DNA of 16,109 nt from Acidobacteriota bacterium (GTDB lineage Bacteria > Acidobacteriota > Terriglobia > Terriglobales > Acidobacteriaceae). Location of the stretch: assembly GCA_021802085.1 (NCBI GenBank), contig JAKAAZ010000068.1:1-16109 (forward strand). Reading direction: 5' to 3'. The position numbers and the translations under genes are program-made. Within the stretch, counting starts at the first letter, position 1; the number at the start of each line of letters is the position of its first letter. Below, piece after piece: positions 1 through 7,845 of this stretch. The notes below the pieces were generated by a model. The model did no database searches and was not told the origin of the DNA. It saw nothing but the letters and a program-made list of their open reading frames with translations.

Positions 1-1
1 G

Positions 2-106
2 GGGAACGTGAAGATTCATACGCTCGACCGGATCGATTCTCTGCTGGGGAAGTCGATAGGAACCCGGATCACGTACAAACAGTTGGCAAGTTCCAGCAGG
101 GAGTAA
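2..106 (+). CDS. 3' end of an unidentified protein (partial)
   Basis: An open frame enters from the left edge and ends at TAA (104-106), giving about 34 residues that end in ITYKQLASSSRE. The visible tail is hydrophilic with short helical stretches, and has no membrane segment or recognised motif. The body of the gene lies outside the window, so I cannot name a family. Because the reading frame is short, coding status rests only on the clean stop followed by an AT-rich gap and a promoter-like TATAAT (111-116). It could also be a chance frame. Confidence 0.35.
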   Translation, partial: GNVKIHTLDRIDSLLGKSIGTRITYKQLASSSRE

Positions 107-110
107 AGTA

Positions 111-116
111 TATAAT
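111..116 (+). promoter_or_regulatory. Possible -10 box
   Basis: TATAAT lies in a locally AT-rich stretch (107-125) just after the upstream stop codon. No convincing -35 hexamer is visible 16-18 bases upstream. If it is used, the transcript would run through the RAYT remnant in antisense into recG. This is a weak call based on the hexamer alone. Confidence 0.2.
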
Positions 117-144
117 TCCCAAAAATAGACTACGTTATCAGATA

Positions 145-164
145 CCCCGCTGCTTGCGGCGGGG
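145..164. repeat. REP-like GC hairpin beside RAYT remnant
   Basis: An imperfect palindrome runs CCCCGCTG, CUUG-type tetraloop, CGGCGGGG. It makes an eight-pair stem with one G-T wobble. It sits immediately after the stop codon of the minus-strand RAYT remnant, where REP elements are normally found next to their cognate REP-associated tyrosine transposases. It could also act as a weak bidirectional terminator between the upstream gene and this locus, but there is no T-run on either side. Copy number elsewhere in the genome would decide between the two. Confidence 0.5.
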
Positions 165-455
165 TTATTCATTGGTCGTATCGCCTGTGACCGTGAGCAG
201 CAGATGCAGGTGGTCCGGCATTATGACGAAATCGTGCAGTTGGAATTTCCCCGCCGCAACATAGGAGCGCAGCACGTCGATCAACAGCGTGGCATTGCGC
301 TCCGACTGGAACAAGGCACGTCCCATGCTGGTCTTCGTGGTAGCGAAAAAGGTGCGTGCGGGGTTGAGGATTTGGGCCGAGCTGGCATTGCGGACAGGTT
401 TTGCCATCGCAGGGGCTGAAGCCATGCCCTGATACAAAGCGCAATGCCGATACAA
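165..455 (-). pseudogene. Truncated REP-associated tyrosine transposase (RAYT, IS200-like Y1 family)
   Basis: The 96-residue frame carries the N-terminal half of a Y1/RAYT transposase. After a non-conserved leader comes RTFFATT (a first-strand signature), then ALFQ, LLIDVLRSYV, and HDFVIMPDHLHLLLTV, which holds the His-hydrophobic-His (HLH) metal-binding motif. Intact RAYTs are usually well over 140 residues and carry a catalytic Tyr on a helix after this point. Here the frame stops about ten residues beyond HLH, so the catalytic Tyr and the C-terminal half are absent. The start is uncertain: the conserved part begins near residue 17 (MAKPVRN). It is followed directly by the REP-like hairpin, as if the middle and end of the gene were deleted while the REP flank stayed. 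It is almost certainly inactive. Confidence 0.75.
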
Positions 456-571
456 AGCCGGAAACGGAGATCATACGTCACGATGAATCGAACATGATTC
501 GTGCGGGGAGCCGGTTTCGACTAGGAAACGCTGGAACTCCAGGCAGCCGTTCTTTAAGCCGCTCGGTGCAT

Positions 572-2914
572 ATGAATCAACTTGCGAGTTGTACGGTGGT
601 CAAGGCTTCGGCGGCTGATAGCATCCAGAGTGTGATTGCCCTCGACACTCCCATTCAGTTTGTGAAAGGCGTCGGCCCGCGCGTGGCCGAAAAGCTGAAG
701 GAGAAGAACATCCTCGTCGTCGAGGACCTGCTCTATCATCTGCCGTTTCGCTATGAGGACCGGCTGAACCCGCGCTCGCTCAATGAACTGGTTCCCGGCG
801 AAATGGCCAGCGTCATCGCCGAGGTGCGTGGGACAATTCTGCTGCGCACGAAACGCATGCCCATCTTTGAAATGACGGTGGGGCAGGGACCGGCCTCCAT
901 GAAATGCATGTGGTTTCACGGAACGTATTTGAAGGACAAATTTCAGCCGGGCCAGATGCTCGCTCTCTACGGCAAGGTGGAACCGTCGCGCAGCCGCGCG
1001 GGGGCGTTCAAGATGATCCAGCCGCAGATTGAAATTCTGCCGGGACCGAACGAGCCCGAGGAGACGCTGCTGGAAGTGGGCCGCATTGTCCCCGTGTATG
1101 AATCGCTGGGCGGCGCGCAACTGAGTTCGCGCTGGCTGCGCCGCGTTATCTATCGGCTGCTGGAGGACCTGGGCGGCGTTCTGCCGGAAACGCTGCCGGT
1201 GGAACTGTGCGAGCGGATGCGGTTGCCATCGCGGGCGCAAGCGTTGCGGCATGTACATTTTCCTCCGGAAGGGACAGGGCTGCGGCTATTGCAGGCGGCG
1301 GCCACGCCCGCGCATCAACGGCTCATCTTCGAAGAATTGTTTTTTCTGGAGCTGGGCCTGGAGCTGAAGCGGCGGCGCATGAGGGAGCGTCTCGGGCCGG
1401 CGTTCACCGCCGATCCGCGCGTGCGCGAGGCGTTGAAGCGGGTGTTGCCCTTCCATCCCACGGCCGCGCAAAAACGCGTGCTGTCGGAAATCGTCCAGGA
1501 CCTGCGCCAACCAACGCCGATGCGCCGCCTGTTGCAAGGGGATGTCGGCTCCGGCAAAACGATCGTCGCGCTGCAGGCCGCCTTTATCGCCATCGAGAAC
1601 GGCTATCAGGCGGCGCTGATGGCTCCCACGGAGATTCTCGCAACACAGCATTATCTGGCGGCGCGGCAGTTGCTGGAACGCTCCGAGCGTCAGCCTCCGT
1701 ACAATGTCGTTCTGCTCACCGGCTCACTCGATGAAGACCGCAAGCGCGCCAACCGCGGCCGCATTGTGCGAGGAGAAGCCGACCTGGTGATCGGCACCCA
1801 TGCCTTGATTGAAGAAAAAGTCGAGTTCGCCAATCTCGGCCTGGTGGTGGTGGATGAGCAGCACCGCTTCGGCGTGATGCAGCGATTTCGCCTGATGAAG
1901 AAGCCGAACACTGCGGAACCGCATGTCCTGGTGATGACAGCCACGCCGATTCCGCGCACCCTGGCGCTGACGCTCTACGGCGACCTGGATGTGAGCGTAC
2001 TGAACGAGCTGCCGCCGGGCCGCACTCCCATTGTGACGCGCCGCGTCGTGGATGAGCGCGCCGAGGAGGTCTGGGGATTTCTGCGCAAGCAGGTCGCCGC
2101 CGGTCATCAGGCGTACATCGTCTATCCGGTGATTGAGGGCAGCAAGGACGATCAGTCGGAGCTGGACTTTGCCCACGATCCGGAAGTCGATGCCGGATCG
2201 GATCAGAAGCCTGCGATGGCGCCGAAAAAAAATTCCGTCGCGAAAAAAAAGACCGGCACAAAATCGCGGTCGAAGACGGAATCTCTGTTCGAAAAGCCGG
2301 CCTTGAAATCCGCCGTGGCGATGTGCGAAGAACTGCGCGCGACCCATCTGGCGGGCCTGCGCCTCGGCCTGCTGCATGGGCGGCTGGGCGCGGAGGAAAA
2401 AGAAGTCGTCATGCGCCGCTTTCAACGCGGCGAGCTGGATGTGCTGGTCGCCACCACAGTGATTGAAGTGGGCGTGGATGTGCCCAACGCCACGGTGATG
2501 GTGATCGAGCACGCGGAACGTTTTGGACTGGCCCAGCTCCACCAGTTGCGCGGGCGCGTGGGTCGTGGCGCGGCGCGTTCCTACTGCATTTTGATGACAG
2601 CGGGAAAAGTATCGCCGCAGGCGGACGAACGCCTGGATGCGATGGTGCGCACCCAGGATGGTTTCGAGTTGGCCGAATTGGATCTCGCATTGCGCGGGCC
2701 GGGCGAGTTTTTTGGCACGCGCCAGGCGGGGCTGCCGGATTTCCGTGTCGCCAACCTCTTGCGAGATCGAAAACTGCTGGAGCTGGCGCGGCTGGAAGCT
2801 GCCCGCTTCGTCGAGAACGGCGAGAAAGAAATGTCGCGGGCCTCGGTCGAGATTGTCTGGGCCCATCTGAAGGCCCATTGGCAGCGGCACTATGGGTTGG
2901 TGGAAGCGGGTTGA
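572..2914 (+). CDS. recG: ATP-dependent DNA helicase RecG
   Basis: RecG is a double-stranded DNA translocase that regresses stalled replication forks and processes branched recombination intermediates. From this start it is 780 residues, slightly longer than typical. The N-terminal wedge/OB region is followed by helicase motifs: Walker A GDVGSGKT (323-330), Walker B box DEQH (428-431), motif III TATPIPRTLALT, motif V/VI VATTVIEVGVDVPN and QLRGRVGRG, then the RecG C-terminal signature LRGPGEFFGTRQAG. An unusual Lys/Ser-rich insertion (about residues 549-580) sits in the second RecA-like domain. The frame stays open upstream to 401, with an ATG at 494, but those residues lack family similarity and run into the RAYT remnant. 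I chose 572 because conserved sequence (FVKGVGPRVAEKL) begins about 28 residues in. No strong SD marks any of the three starts. acpS follows on the same strand after about 90 bases. Confidence 0.95.
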   Translation: MNQLASCTVVKASAADSIQSVIALDTPIQFVKGVGPRVAEKLKEKNILVVEDLLYHLPFRYEDRLNPRSLNELVPGEMASVIAEVRGTILLRTKRMPIFEMTVGQGPASMKCMWFHGTYLKDKFQPGQMLALYGKVEPSRSRAGAFKMIQPQIEILPGPNEPEETLLEVGRIVPVYESLGGAQLSSRWLRRVIYRLLEDLGGVLPETLPVELCERMRLPSRAQALRHVHFPPEGTGLRLLQAAATPAHQRLIFEELFFLELGLELKRRRMRERLGPAFTADPRVREALKRVLPFHPTAAQKRVLSEIVQDLRQPTPMRRLLQGDVGSGKTIVALQAAFIAIENGYQAALMAPTEILATQHYLAARQLLERSERQPPYNVVLLTGSLDEDRKRANRGRIVRGEADLVIGTHALIEEKVEFANLGLVVVDEQHRFGVMQRFRLMKKPNTAEPHVLVMTATPIPRTLALTLYGDLDVSVLNELPPGRTPIVTRRVVDERAEEVWGFLRKQVAAGHQAYIVYPVIEGSKDDQSELDFAHDPEVDAGSDQKPAMAPKKNSVAKKKTGTKSRSKTESLFEKPALKSAVAMCEELRATHLAGLRLGLLHGRLGAEEKEVVMRRFQRGELDVLVATTVIEVGVDVPNATVMVIEHAERFGLAQLHQLRGRVGRGAARSYCILMTAGKVSPQADERLDAMVRTQDGFELAELDLALRGPGEFFGTRQAGLPDFRVANLLRDRKLLELARLEAARFVENGEKEMSRASVEIVWAHLKAHWQRHYGLVEAG

Positions 2915-3002
2915 GGCGCGCCTGCGCCATCGGCGACGGAACAGCTCTCCAAACATGCCCCAATTTGGACGAATCGCGTTGCCGGTGTGGTACCGTGCTG
3001 AA

Positions 3003-3386
3003 ATGATCGTTGGCAGCGGCGTGGACATGGTGGAAATTGCGCGGATTGCCGAGGTTCTCGCCCGCTATGGCGACCGATTCTGCCAGCGTATATATCTGCC
3101 GGGGGAAATCTCCTATTGCCGGCGGAAGCGCAACGCCGCGGAAAGCTTCGCCGCCCGGTTCGCCGCCAAAGAGGCGGCTGCCAAGGCGTTCGGCACGGGG
3201 ATTCAGGCAGGCATTGGCTGGCGCGACATTGAAGTGGTTCGGGCGCCGAGCGGACGGCCTTCGCTGGTATTTCACGGCCGCGCCGCCGTCGTCGCCGACA
3301 GGCTGGGAGTCCGAAACGCAGTGATTTCGCTGACGCATACTCGCACCCACGCTTTGGCGCAGGTTTTGTTGGAAGATGAGTCGTGA
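3003..3386 (+). CDS. acpS: Holo-[acyl-carrier-protein] synthase
   Basis: AcpS transfers 4'-phosphopantetheine from CoA to a serine of apo-ACP, activating it for fatty acid synthesis. The 127-residue length is standard for the AcpS group. The start IVGSGVDMVEI carries the metal-binding Asp (D8). FAARFAAKEAAAKAFGTG carries the second metal ligand Glu (E57). The end SLTHTRTHALAQVLLE matches the family's C-terminal strand. An upstream GTG/ATG extension overlapping recG is rejected, because the family begins exactly at this ATG. There is no good SD, only an A-rich GCTGAA. It probably shares a transcript with recG. The region after its stop has no clear terminator. Confidence 0.93.
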   Translation: MIVGSGVDMVEIARIAEVLARYGDRFCQRIYLPGEISYCRRKRNAAESFAARFAAKEAAAKAFGTGIQAGIGWRDIEVVRAPSGRPSLVFHGRAAVVADRLGVRNAVISLTHTRTHALAQVLLEDES

Positions 3387-3516
3387 TGGCGAAGGGACGG
3401 CACAACTCGCGTCTGAAATGGAATCGTTCGCAACCGGTTTCTGAAAAGCGCATCTATATCGTCATTCACTGATTGAATTCGTAGAACGCACCAGAGTCCA
3501 GGATGCGGGAGACCTC

Positions 3517-3525
3517 TGCTATGCT
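3517..3525 (+). promoter_or_regulatory. Possible extended -10 promoter for the MCE gene
   Basis: TGCTATGCT reads as an extended -10 (TGnTATGCT) and lies 67 bases before the GTG start of the MCE gene. No recognisable -35 is present, as is common with extended -10 promoters. It is a pattern match only. The rest of the 206-base gap between acpS and the MCE gene shows nothing else. Confidence 0.25.
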
Positions 3526-3592
3526 CGACATATTCAGTTTCGGGATGGGCGGCGCCGTCCTCCCGATCGGCCGACTCTAACCAGGAGAAGCT

Positions 3593-4669
3593 GTGCCAAA
3601 TCAGCACGAGGTCCGTTGGTCGCAATTGAAGGTGGGTGGCCTGGTCATTGTCGCCCTGGCTGCGCTCACCGCGCTGATTTTCCTTATGTCTGGGAGTTCA
3701 GGCGGCATCTTCAACCGCCGCATCCTCGTGCATTCCTTCTTCCAGAATGCCTCCGGACTCAAGCCGGGTGCTCCCGTGAACCTGCAAGGCGTCACCATCG
3801 GGTCGGTCAAGAAGATCATCATTGTTCCCCAGCGCAAGCTGACTCCAGTCGAAGTCATCATGAGCCTTGGCCTGAACTATCAGGCGGCGCTGCGCCGGGA
3901 CACGATGGCTTCCCTGGAGACGGCGGGCGTGCTGGGAGACACCTTTGTCGATCTTGACAGCTCCCATGCCACTGGTCCGCCACTTATGAATGGCGATCAA
4001 CTGCCGACGACGGAGACGCCCAGCCTCTCGGATGTGATCAAGTCCAGCCAGAGCACCATTCAGCAGGTCAATGTGATCCTGGGGAAATTGAATGACATGG
4101 CCGATATGCTGGCTACCGACAAGGGAACCCTGGGCGAGTTGATCAATGATCCCGGGCTGTATAAACGCGCCGTCGGGACCCTCGCCCAGGCCCAGAATCT
4201 GGTCACGCAAGTCAACCAGGGCAAGGGCACGCTGGGAAAACTGGTCATGGATGACACACTGTACAACCACCTCAACGATACGGTGCTCCGGTTGCAGAAT
4301 ATCGCCGACCGGATCGATGCCGGCAAGGGTACCTTGGGCCACCTGGTGAAAGACGATGCCCTGTATAACAACGTGAGCCAGACCGCGTCGAAAGCGAACA
4401 ATCTGATGTCGCAGATCGATGCGGGCAAGGGAACGCTGGGCATGCTGGCGAAGGATGAGGCGTTCCGAAACAAAGTCAGCTTGACGGTGTCCGATCTGCA
4501 TTCGATCTTGCAGCGCGCCGATGCAGGCCAGGGAACCATGGGCAAGTTGCTGCACGATCCTTCCTTGTACAACAACAGCGATCAGGCGGTGGTGGAGATG
4601 CGGAGGCTCTTGCAGGCCATTCGCGCCAATCCGAAAAAATACTTTGTCATCCGCTTGCACATTTTTTAG
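3593..4669 (+). CDS. MCE/MlaD-family lipid-transport substrate-binding protein with 34-residue repeats
   Basis: MCE proteins are anchored in the inner membrane and form hexameric rings or tubes that move phospholipids across the periplasm. This one has 358 residues. It begins with a short cytoplasmic stretch and one membrane segment (about 14-32, LVIVALAALTALIFLMSG). The MCE domain (about 40-120) includes GLKPGAPVNLQGVTIGSVKKI and a TAGVLGDTFVDL segment. A helical tail of five tandem repeats follows, with KGTLG-type motifs (KGTLG three times, then QGTMG-like in the last) starting at residues 177, 211, 245, 279 and 313, exactly 34 apart. The end is NPKKYFVIRLHIF. The GTG start is supported by AGGAG at 3583-3587, five bases upstream. 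No MlaE permease or MlaF ATPase gene is visible nearby, so its partners must lie elsewhere. It could be annotated mlaD, but the tail differs from the short E. coli MlaD. Confidence 0.88.
   Translation: MPNQHEVRWSQLKVGGLVIVALAALTALIFLMSGSSGGIFNRRILVHSFFQNASGLKPGAPVNLQGVTIGSVKKIIIVPQRKLTPVEVIMSLGLNYQAALRRDTMASLETAGVLGDTFVDLDSSHATGPPLMNGDQLPTTETPSLSDVIKSSQSTIQQVNVILGKLNDMADMLATDKGTLGELINDPGLYKRAVGTLAQAQNLVTQVNQGKGTLGKLVMDDTLYNHLNDTVLRLQNIADRIDAGKGTLGHLVKDDALYNNVSQTASKANNLMSQIDAGKGTLGMLAKDEAFRNKVSLTVSDLHSILQRADAGQGTMGKLLHDPSLYNNSDQAVVEMRRLLQAIRANPKKYFVIRLHIF
4118..4570 (+). repeat. Five in-frame 102-base repeats in the MCE gene
   Basis: The AAG/CAG codon opening each KGTLG-type motif falls at 4121, 4223, 4325, 4427 and 4529, an exact 102-base (34-codon) period with no insertions or deletions. 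The consensus is roughly KGTLGxLxxDxxLYNxxxxTxxxxxxLxxxIDAG. The copies have diverged at the DNA level, so this is an old duplication held by selection on the protein rather than a recent unstable tandem repeat. It probably forms a regular helical rod. Confidence 0.85.
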
Positions 4670-5019
4670 AGGACTGCCTCGCGGACCGGCTTCCTCTCTC
4701 GATTCGAGCACTTGAACGCAATTCGAATGCAGGCCTGTTGCAGTTTCCCACGCAATCGACGAGTCCGCTATACGGCCGCCGTCGCATGCCGCGTCTGGTA
4801 AATAGACTGCCGATGGATTCTCGGCCAAGGGCCGGAGATGCATCCGTCAGTCGCTGGCCTGCCTTCACAGGCACTCTTCGCCCCGATTCCTTAAAGATTG
4901 CCTCGGCTGGCACAAATACGCTGGGCCTTTTACAATTGATGTGGAAGTAATCCAGACATTAAATTCTGCGTTGGCAGTCCTCTGCGTCGCACCCAAGACC
5001 AAGAGGTTGAAGGATACAC
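4670..5019. other. Intergenic region upstream of the first beta-propeller gene
   Basis: There is no supportable gene in these 350 bases. Short open frames here have no recognisable motifs and no SD. The right-hand third holds the CTTTTACAAT element (4927-4936) shared with the second propeller gene, then a purine-rich leader with GAAGGA (5009-5014). No terminator for the MCE gene was found. The rest shows nothing notable. Confidence 0.5.
4927..4936 (+). promoter_or_regulatory. Putative promoter element (shared copy 1)
   Basis: CTTTTACAAT includes TACAAT, one mismatch from the -10 consensus, 83 bases before the ATG at 5020. The identical ten bases occur 79 bases before the paralogous gene at 6574, inside otherwise dissimilar sequence. 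No clear -35 is seen. The shared position and sequence suggest a common promoter or regulator, which is an inference. Confidence 0.4.
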
Positions 5020-6321
5020 ATGAAGTTTTGGAAGTATAGCCGTGTCGCTTTGGCGTTGATTGGCTCAGTGGCGTTAGGCCTGAGCATCACTTGCTGCGGC
5101 GTCTACACCTCCGGTTACATGTACGTGACAGGGGTGCAATATAGCCAGATTGGCGCGTATAAGATCGACCACGATTTTGGCTACCTGACACCGGTCACCG
5201 GCTCTCCGTTCGCATCCGCCGGGGCCAATCCAGTGCAGGAAGTGGTCATCCCGGGAGGACGTTTTCTGGCGGTCGTCTACAAGGGAGCCAGCCAGACTCC
5301 GGGATCGGGAGGCGTTTCCATCTATACCATTGGCGGAGCCGGAGTGCTCGACTTTCAGGAGAATTACTCGAGTTCCGGTATCAATCCGGTTTCCATCGCC
5401 CTGGCTCCCAGCGGCACCTATCTATATGTTCTCGATCAGCTGGCCCCCGATGGATCGGGCAAAGGGGACATTACGGTTTTTCAATTCGCCACGGATACCG
5501 GCAAGCTGACCTTGATCACCAACGCAAATACCTTCAATACGAATGGCTCGCAGTTGCCATATTTTGAAGTGGATTACAACCCAGTCCAGATCGTAACGCT
5601 GGGTCAGTACATCTATGCTCTGGATCAGGCATACAATCCGACTTCCAGCAAAACTGCCGGCAATATTCCACCCGCCTGCGCCAATGCGCCTGTTGGCTCG
5701 CCATGCGCCACTCCGGATGTTTTCCTCTATGCCATCGCCAACTCGACAGGACAACTGACACTTACCCAGAACCAGCCGCTCGTCTTAGGCGGCGTCCTGC
5801 CTGGCGCGGCGAGTACGATGGCCGTCTCAGGCACTCAGAAATACGTGTACATCGCGGATACTGCTCTGGGCGCGAATCCCGGACGGATTCTACCCTTTCA
5901 GCAGGGAGCGGGCGGAGTGTTGGAAACCCTCGTCGGCGGCCCAACCAACAATATTCAGAACGGCGCCTTCCCGGACGCAATCCTGGCCAACTCCAACGGC
6001 ACCTTCCTGTACGTCGCGAACTTTGGGCCCAGCGTCATTACCCAGCCGAACAGTATCATCACCGCGTATACGATCGACCCGACGAATGGGCAGTTGCAGA
6101 CGCTTTCCACCGGTTTCTATCCGGTCGGCGGAGCGGGGCCGATCTGGATGGTCGAGGACCCCACCGACCAATATTTATATAGCGTCAATTACAACACCAA
6201 TAACATTTCAGGAAAGATTATCGACCAGACCACGGGCCAGTTGTCGAACATGTTTAAAGGCACCACGTTTGCTACGGTTGGTCAGCCAACCTTCGTCGCG
6301 GTTACGTCGCGGGTGTACTAA
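5020..6321 (+). CDS. Lipoprotein beta-propeller, lactonase family (paralog 1)
   Basis: The protein has 433 residues. The leader (RVALALIGSVALGLSITCCG) looks like a lipoprotein signal peptide, with Cys25 or Cys26 as lipid-accepting residue. The lipobox is imperfect (SITC or ITCC), so lipidation is likely but not certain. The body consists of repeated blades with YLYV, YIAD and LYVANFG strands and AYxIDxxxGxL turns, typical of the YncE/6-phosphogluconolactonase-like seven-bladed propeller superfamily. Members range from true lactonases to surface binding proteins. No catalytic set can be read, so a lactonase activity is not claimed. It is probably anchored in a membrane facing the periplasm or the surface. 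The start is fixed by GAAGGA five bases upstream. The next gene is a paralog with an aligned leader, so the two arose by tandem duplication. Confidence 0.85.
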   Translation: MKFWKYSRVALALIGSVALGLSITCCGVYTSGYMYVTGVQYSQIGAYKIDHDFGYLTPVTGSPFASAGANPVQEVVIPGGRFLAVVYKGASQTPGSGGVSIYTIGGAGVLDFQENYSSSGINPVSIALAPSGTYLYVLDQLAPDGSGKGDITVFQFATDTGKLTLITNANTFNTNGSQLPYFEVDYNPVQIVTLGQYIYALDQAYNPTSSKTAGNIPPACANAPVGSPCATPDVFLYAIANSTGQLTLTQNQPLVLGGVLPGAASTMAVSGTQKYVYIADTALGANPGRILPFQQGAGGVLETLVGGPTNNIQNGAFPDAILANSNGTFLYVANFGPSVITQPNSIITAYTIDPTNGQLQTLSTGFYPVGGAGPIWMVEDPTDQYLYSVNYNTNNISGKIIDQTTGQLSNMFKGTTFATVGQPTFVAVTSRVY

Positions 6322-6342
6322 GCCTGTGGATGGAGTATCGCT

Positions 6343-6368
6343 GGAGGGCCTCTGCAAGGACACCCTCC
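6343..6368 (+). terminator. Weak hairpin after first propeller gene
   Basis: GGAGGG (6343-6348) can pair with CCCTCC (6363-6368), with an inner CCT/AGG pairing, 22 bases after the stop codon. There is no T-run afterward, so an intrinsic terminator is doubtful. It may be an mRNA 3' stabiliser or simply chance. Confidence 0.2.
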
Positions 6369-6484
6369 GGCGCTTCTCTCAATGGAGATCAATGGACTGC
6401 GCTGTTCCGATATCTGCATCGAGAAAGCAATCTTTGCATTTCCCCGTCTTTTGCGGCGGAGCGCTAGCAGAAAGTCGGTTGGCG

Positions 6485-6494
6485 CTTTTACAAT
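6485..6494 (+). promoter_or_regulatory. Putative promoter element (shared copy 2)
   Basis: CTTTTACAAT is identical to the element at 4927-4936 and sits at nearly the same distance (79 versus 83 bases) from its downstream start codon. TACAAT is the likely -10, and no -35 is evident. Its presence implies that the second propeller gene has its own promoter rather than depending on read-through. Confidence 0.4.
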
Positions 6495-6573
6495 ACAAGT
6501 TAGGAACAACCCCTCAAGGCTTCAACAAAGAATACCCTGTTGCTGAACTCAAAGCCGGGGACAAAGGAATCGC

Positions 6574-7812
6574 ATGAAGTGGAGTCAATACGGCCGGCTC
6601 ACCTTGGCCTTGGTTGCATCTCTGGCTCTTGGATTGAGCATGACGGCCTGTAATCCAAGTTTCACGCTCGGGTTTGTCTACACTCTCAACACCAAGACCA
6701 CGCCGGGTACGATTAGCGCGTATACGATCGATAGCGTTTCGGGAGCAATCACGCAGGTGGCGAATTCGCCATTTCCATCGGGTGGCCAGTATCCGGTTGC
6801 CGTTGCTGTGAGCAACAGCAACGGCAACAACGACTACCTCTATGTCATCCATGAAATCGACAACACTGTGGTCCAGTTCAATATCGGGACGGACGGCAAG
6901 CTGTATCAGGCCCACACTTACAACACGCCAGGCACCTATCCCATTGCGACCGCGATCGATCCCAGCAACAGGTATCTCTTCGTAGTGGATAGTTACGCGC
7001 CTGGATTCAATGGTGTCGCGCCTCCCAATATCAATCCGCTGGTAACCAATACGGTTCCGACCCAGGGCTGCGTCGTGGTCTATCCCATCAGCCAAACGGA
7101 TGGATCTCTTGGCACGCCCGTCGCGGGGAACGATGGAAATTGCTTTACCATCGGCACCCCTGTCATCGGCTCGCAACCCATAGGCGTCACCGCGACCGCG
7201 TTTGTGAATTACCTGTATGTCGCCGACCAGGGCACGCACTCGATCTATGCGTATTCCGTGAACTATACAACCGGCCTATTGACTCCGCTGGCCAACAACA
7301 ATTTTCAGGCGGGCGTAAAACCCAGCGCGATCGTCAGCGATCCAACCGGGCGATTCGTCTACGTGACCGACCAGTATCAAAATTTAATTCTCGCGTACAA
7401 CATCATTAACGGAGGATCACTGCAATCCCAGGTGAACGGTCCATTTCCGACCGGCCTGTATCCCTACGGAATGGTGGTCGATCCACGGGCAAAATTTCTT
7501 TACGTGACCAACTATAACTCGAATACTGTGACCGCCTACACCATCCAGGCGTCTACGGGCAATCCCGTTGCGGTATCGGGGGGAGGGTACGGTACCGGAA
7601 CCGGACCGACCTGCATCGCGCTGGAACCGGCATATGGGCGGTTCGTCTACACGGCGAATTTTCTGGATAATTCCGTGACCGGTTTCGAGCTCAATCCGCA
7701 CACCGGAGTTCTCGTGACTGCACTGAACAGTCCATATCCGGCCGGTGGCCTGCCCGACTGCGTTGCCGCGTCCGCCAACGGCACGCATCCGGTGCAAAGC
7801 ATCACTCCATAG
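6574..7812 (+). CDS. Lipoprotein beta-propeller, lactonase family (paralog 2)
   Basis: The protein has 412 residues. The signal peptide RLTLALVASLALGLSMTAC ends in the lipobox MTAC, giving a lipid-modified Cys26, a better match than in its paralog. The mature part is made of propeller blades marked by YLYVIHE, YLFVVDS, YLYVADQ, FVYVTDQ, FLYVTNYNSNTVTAYTI and FVYTANFLDNSVTGFEL. These are the recurring strand-turn pattern of YncE-like and lactonase-like propellers. AAGGA lies five bases before the ATG. It follows paralog 1 after 252 bases and is followed by a strong terminator, so it ends the transcriptional unit. The function is unknown; binding of peptides, sugars or metals is as plausible as hydrolysis. 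Confidence 0.87.
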   Translation: MKWSQYGRLTLALVASLALGLSMTACNPSFTLGFVYTLNTKTTPGTISAYTIDSVSGAITQVANSPFPSGGQYPVAVAVSNSNGNNDYLYVIHEIDNTVVQFNIGTDGKLYQAHTYNTPGTYPIATAIDPSNRYLFVVDSYAPGFNGVAPPNINPLVTNTVPTQGCVVVYPISQTDGSLGTPVAGNDGNCFTIGTPVIGSQPIGVTATAFVNYLYVADQGTHSIYAYSVNYTTGLLTPLANNNFQAGVKPSAIVSDPTGRFVYVTDQYQNLILAYNIINGGSLQSQVNGPFPTGLYPYGMVVDPRAKFLYVTNYNSNTVTAYTIQASTGNPVAVSGGGYGTGTGPTCIALEPAYGRFVYTANFLDNSVTGFELNPHTGVLVTALNSPYPAGGLPDCVAASANGTHPVQSITP

Positions 7813-7845
7813 CGTTCGCGAAAGTCCGCAAATTCGCTCCGCAAG

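Noticed and set aside
2892..3002. N-terminal extension of acpS overlapping recG
   Set aside because: AcpS begins at IVGSGVD in the family. The extension is Arg-rich and has no conserved sequence.
1724..3028. 434-residue minus-strand open frame across recG
   Set aside because: It is antisense to a gene with complete helicase motifs, is rich in His/Arg/Gln as expected from a GC-rich shadow, and has no recognisable domain.
3698..4843. 381-residue minus-strand open frame across the MCE gene
   Set aside because: Its apparent repeats are the antisense of the KGTLG repeats. The plus-strand frame has a membrane segment, the MCE domain and a good SD.
5020..7812. Naming the propellers as true 6-phosphogluconolactonases (pgl)
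   Set aside because: They carry lipoprotein leaders and only general propeller strands. No catalytic evidence and no pentose-phosphate gene context.
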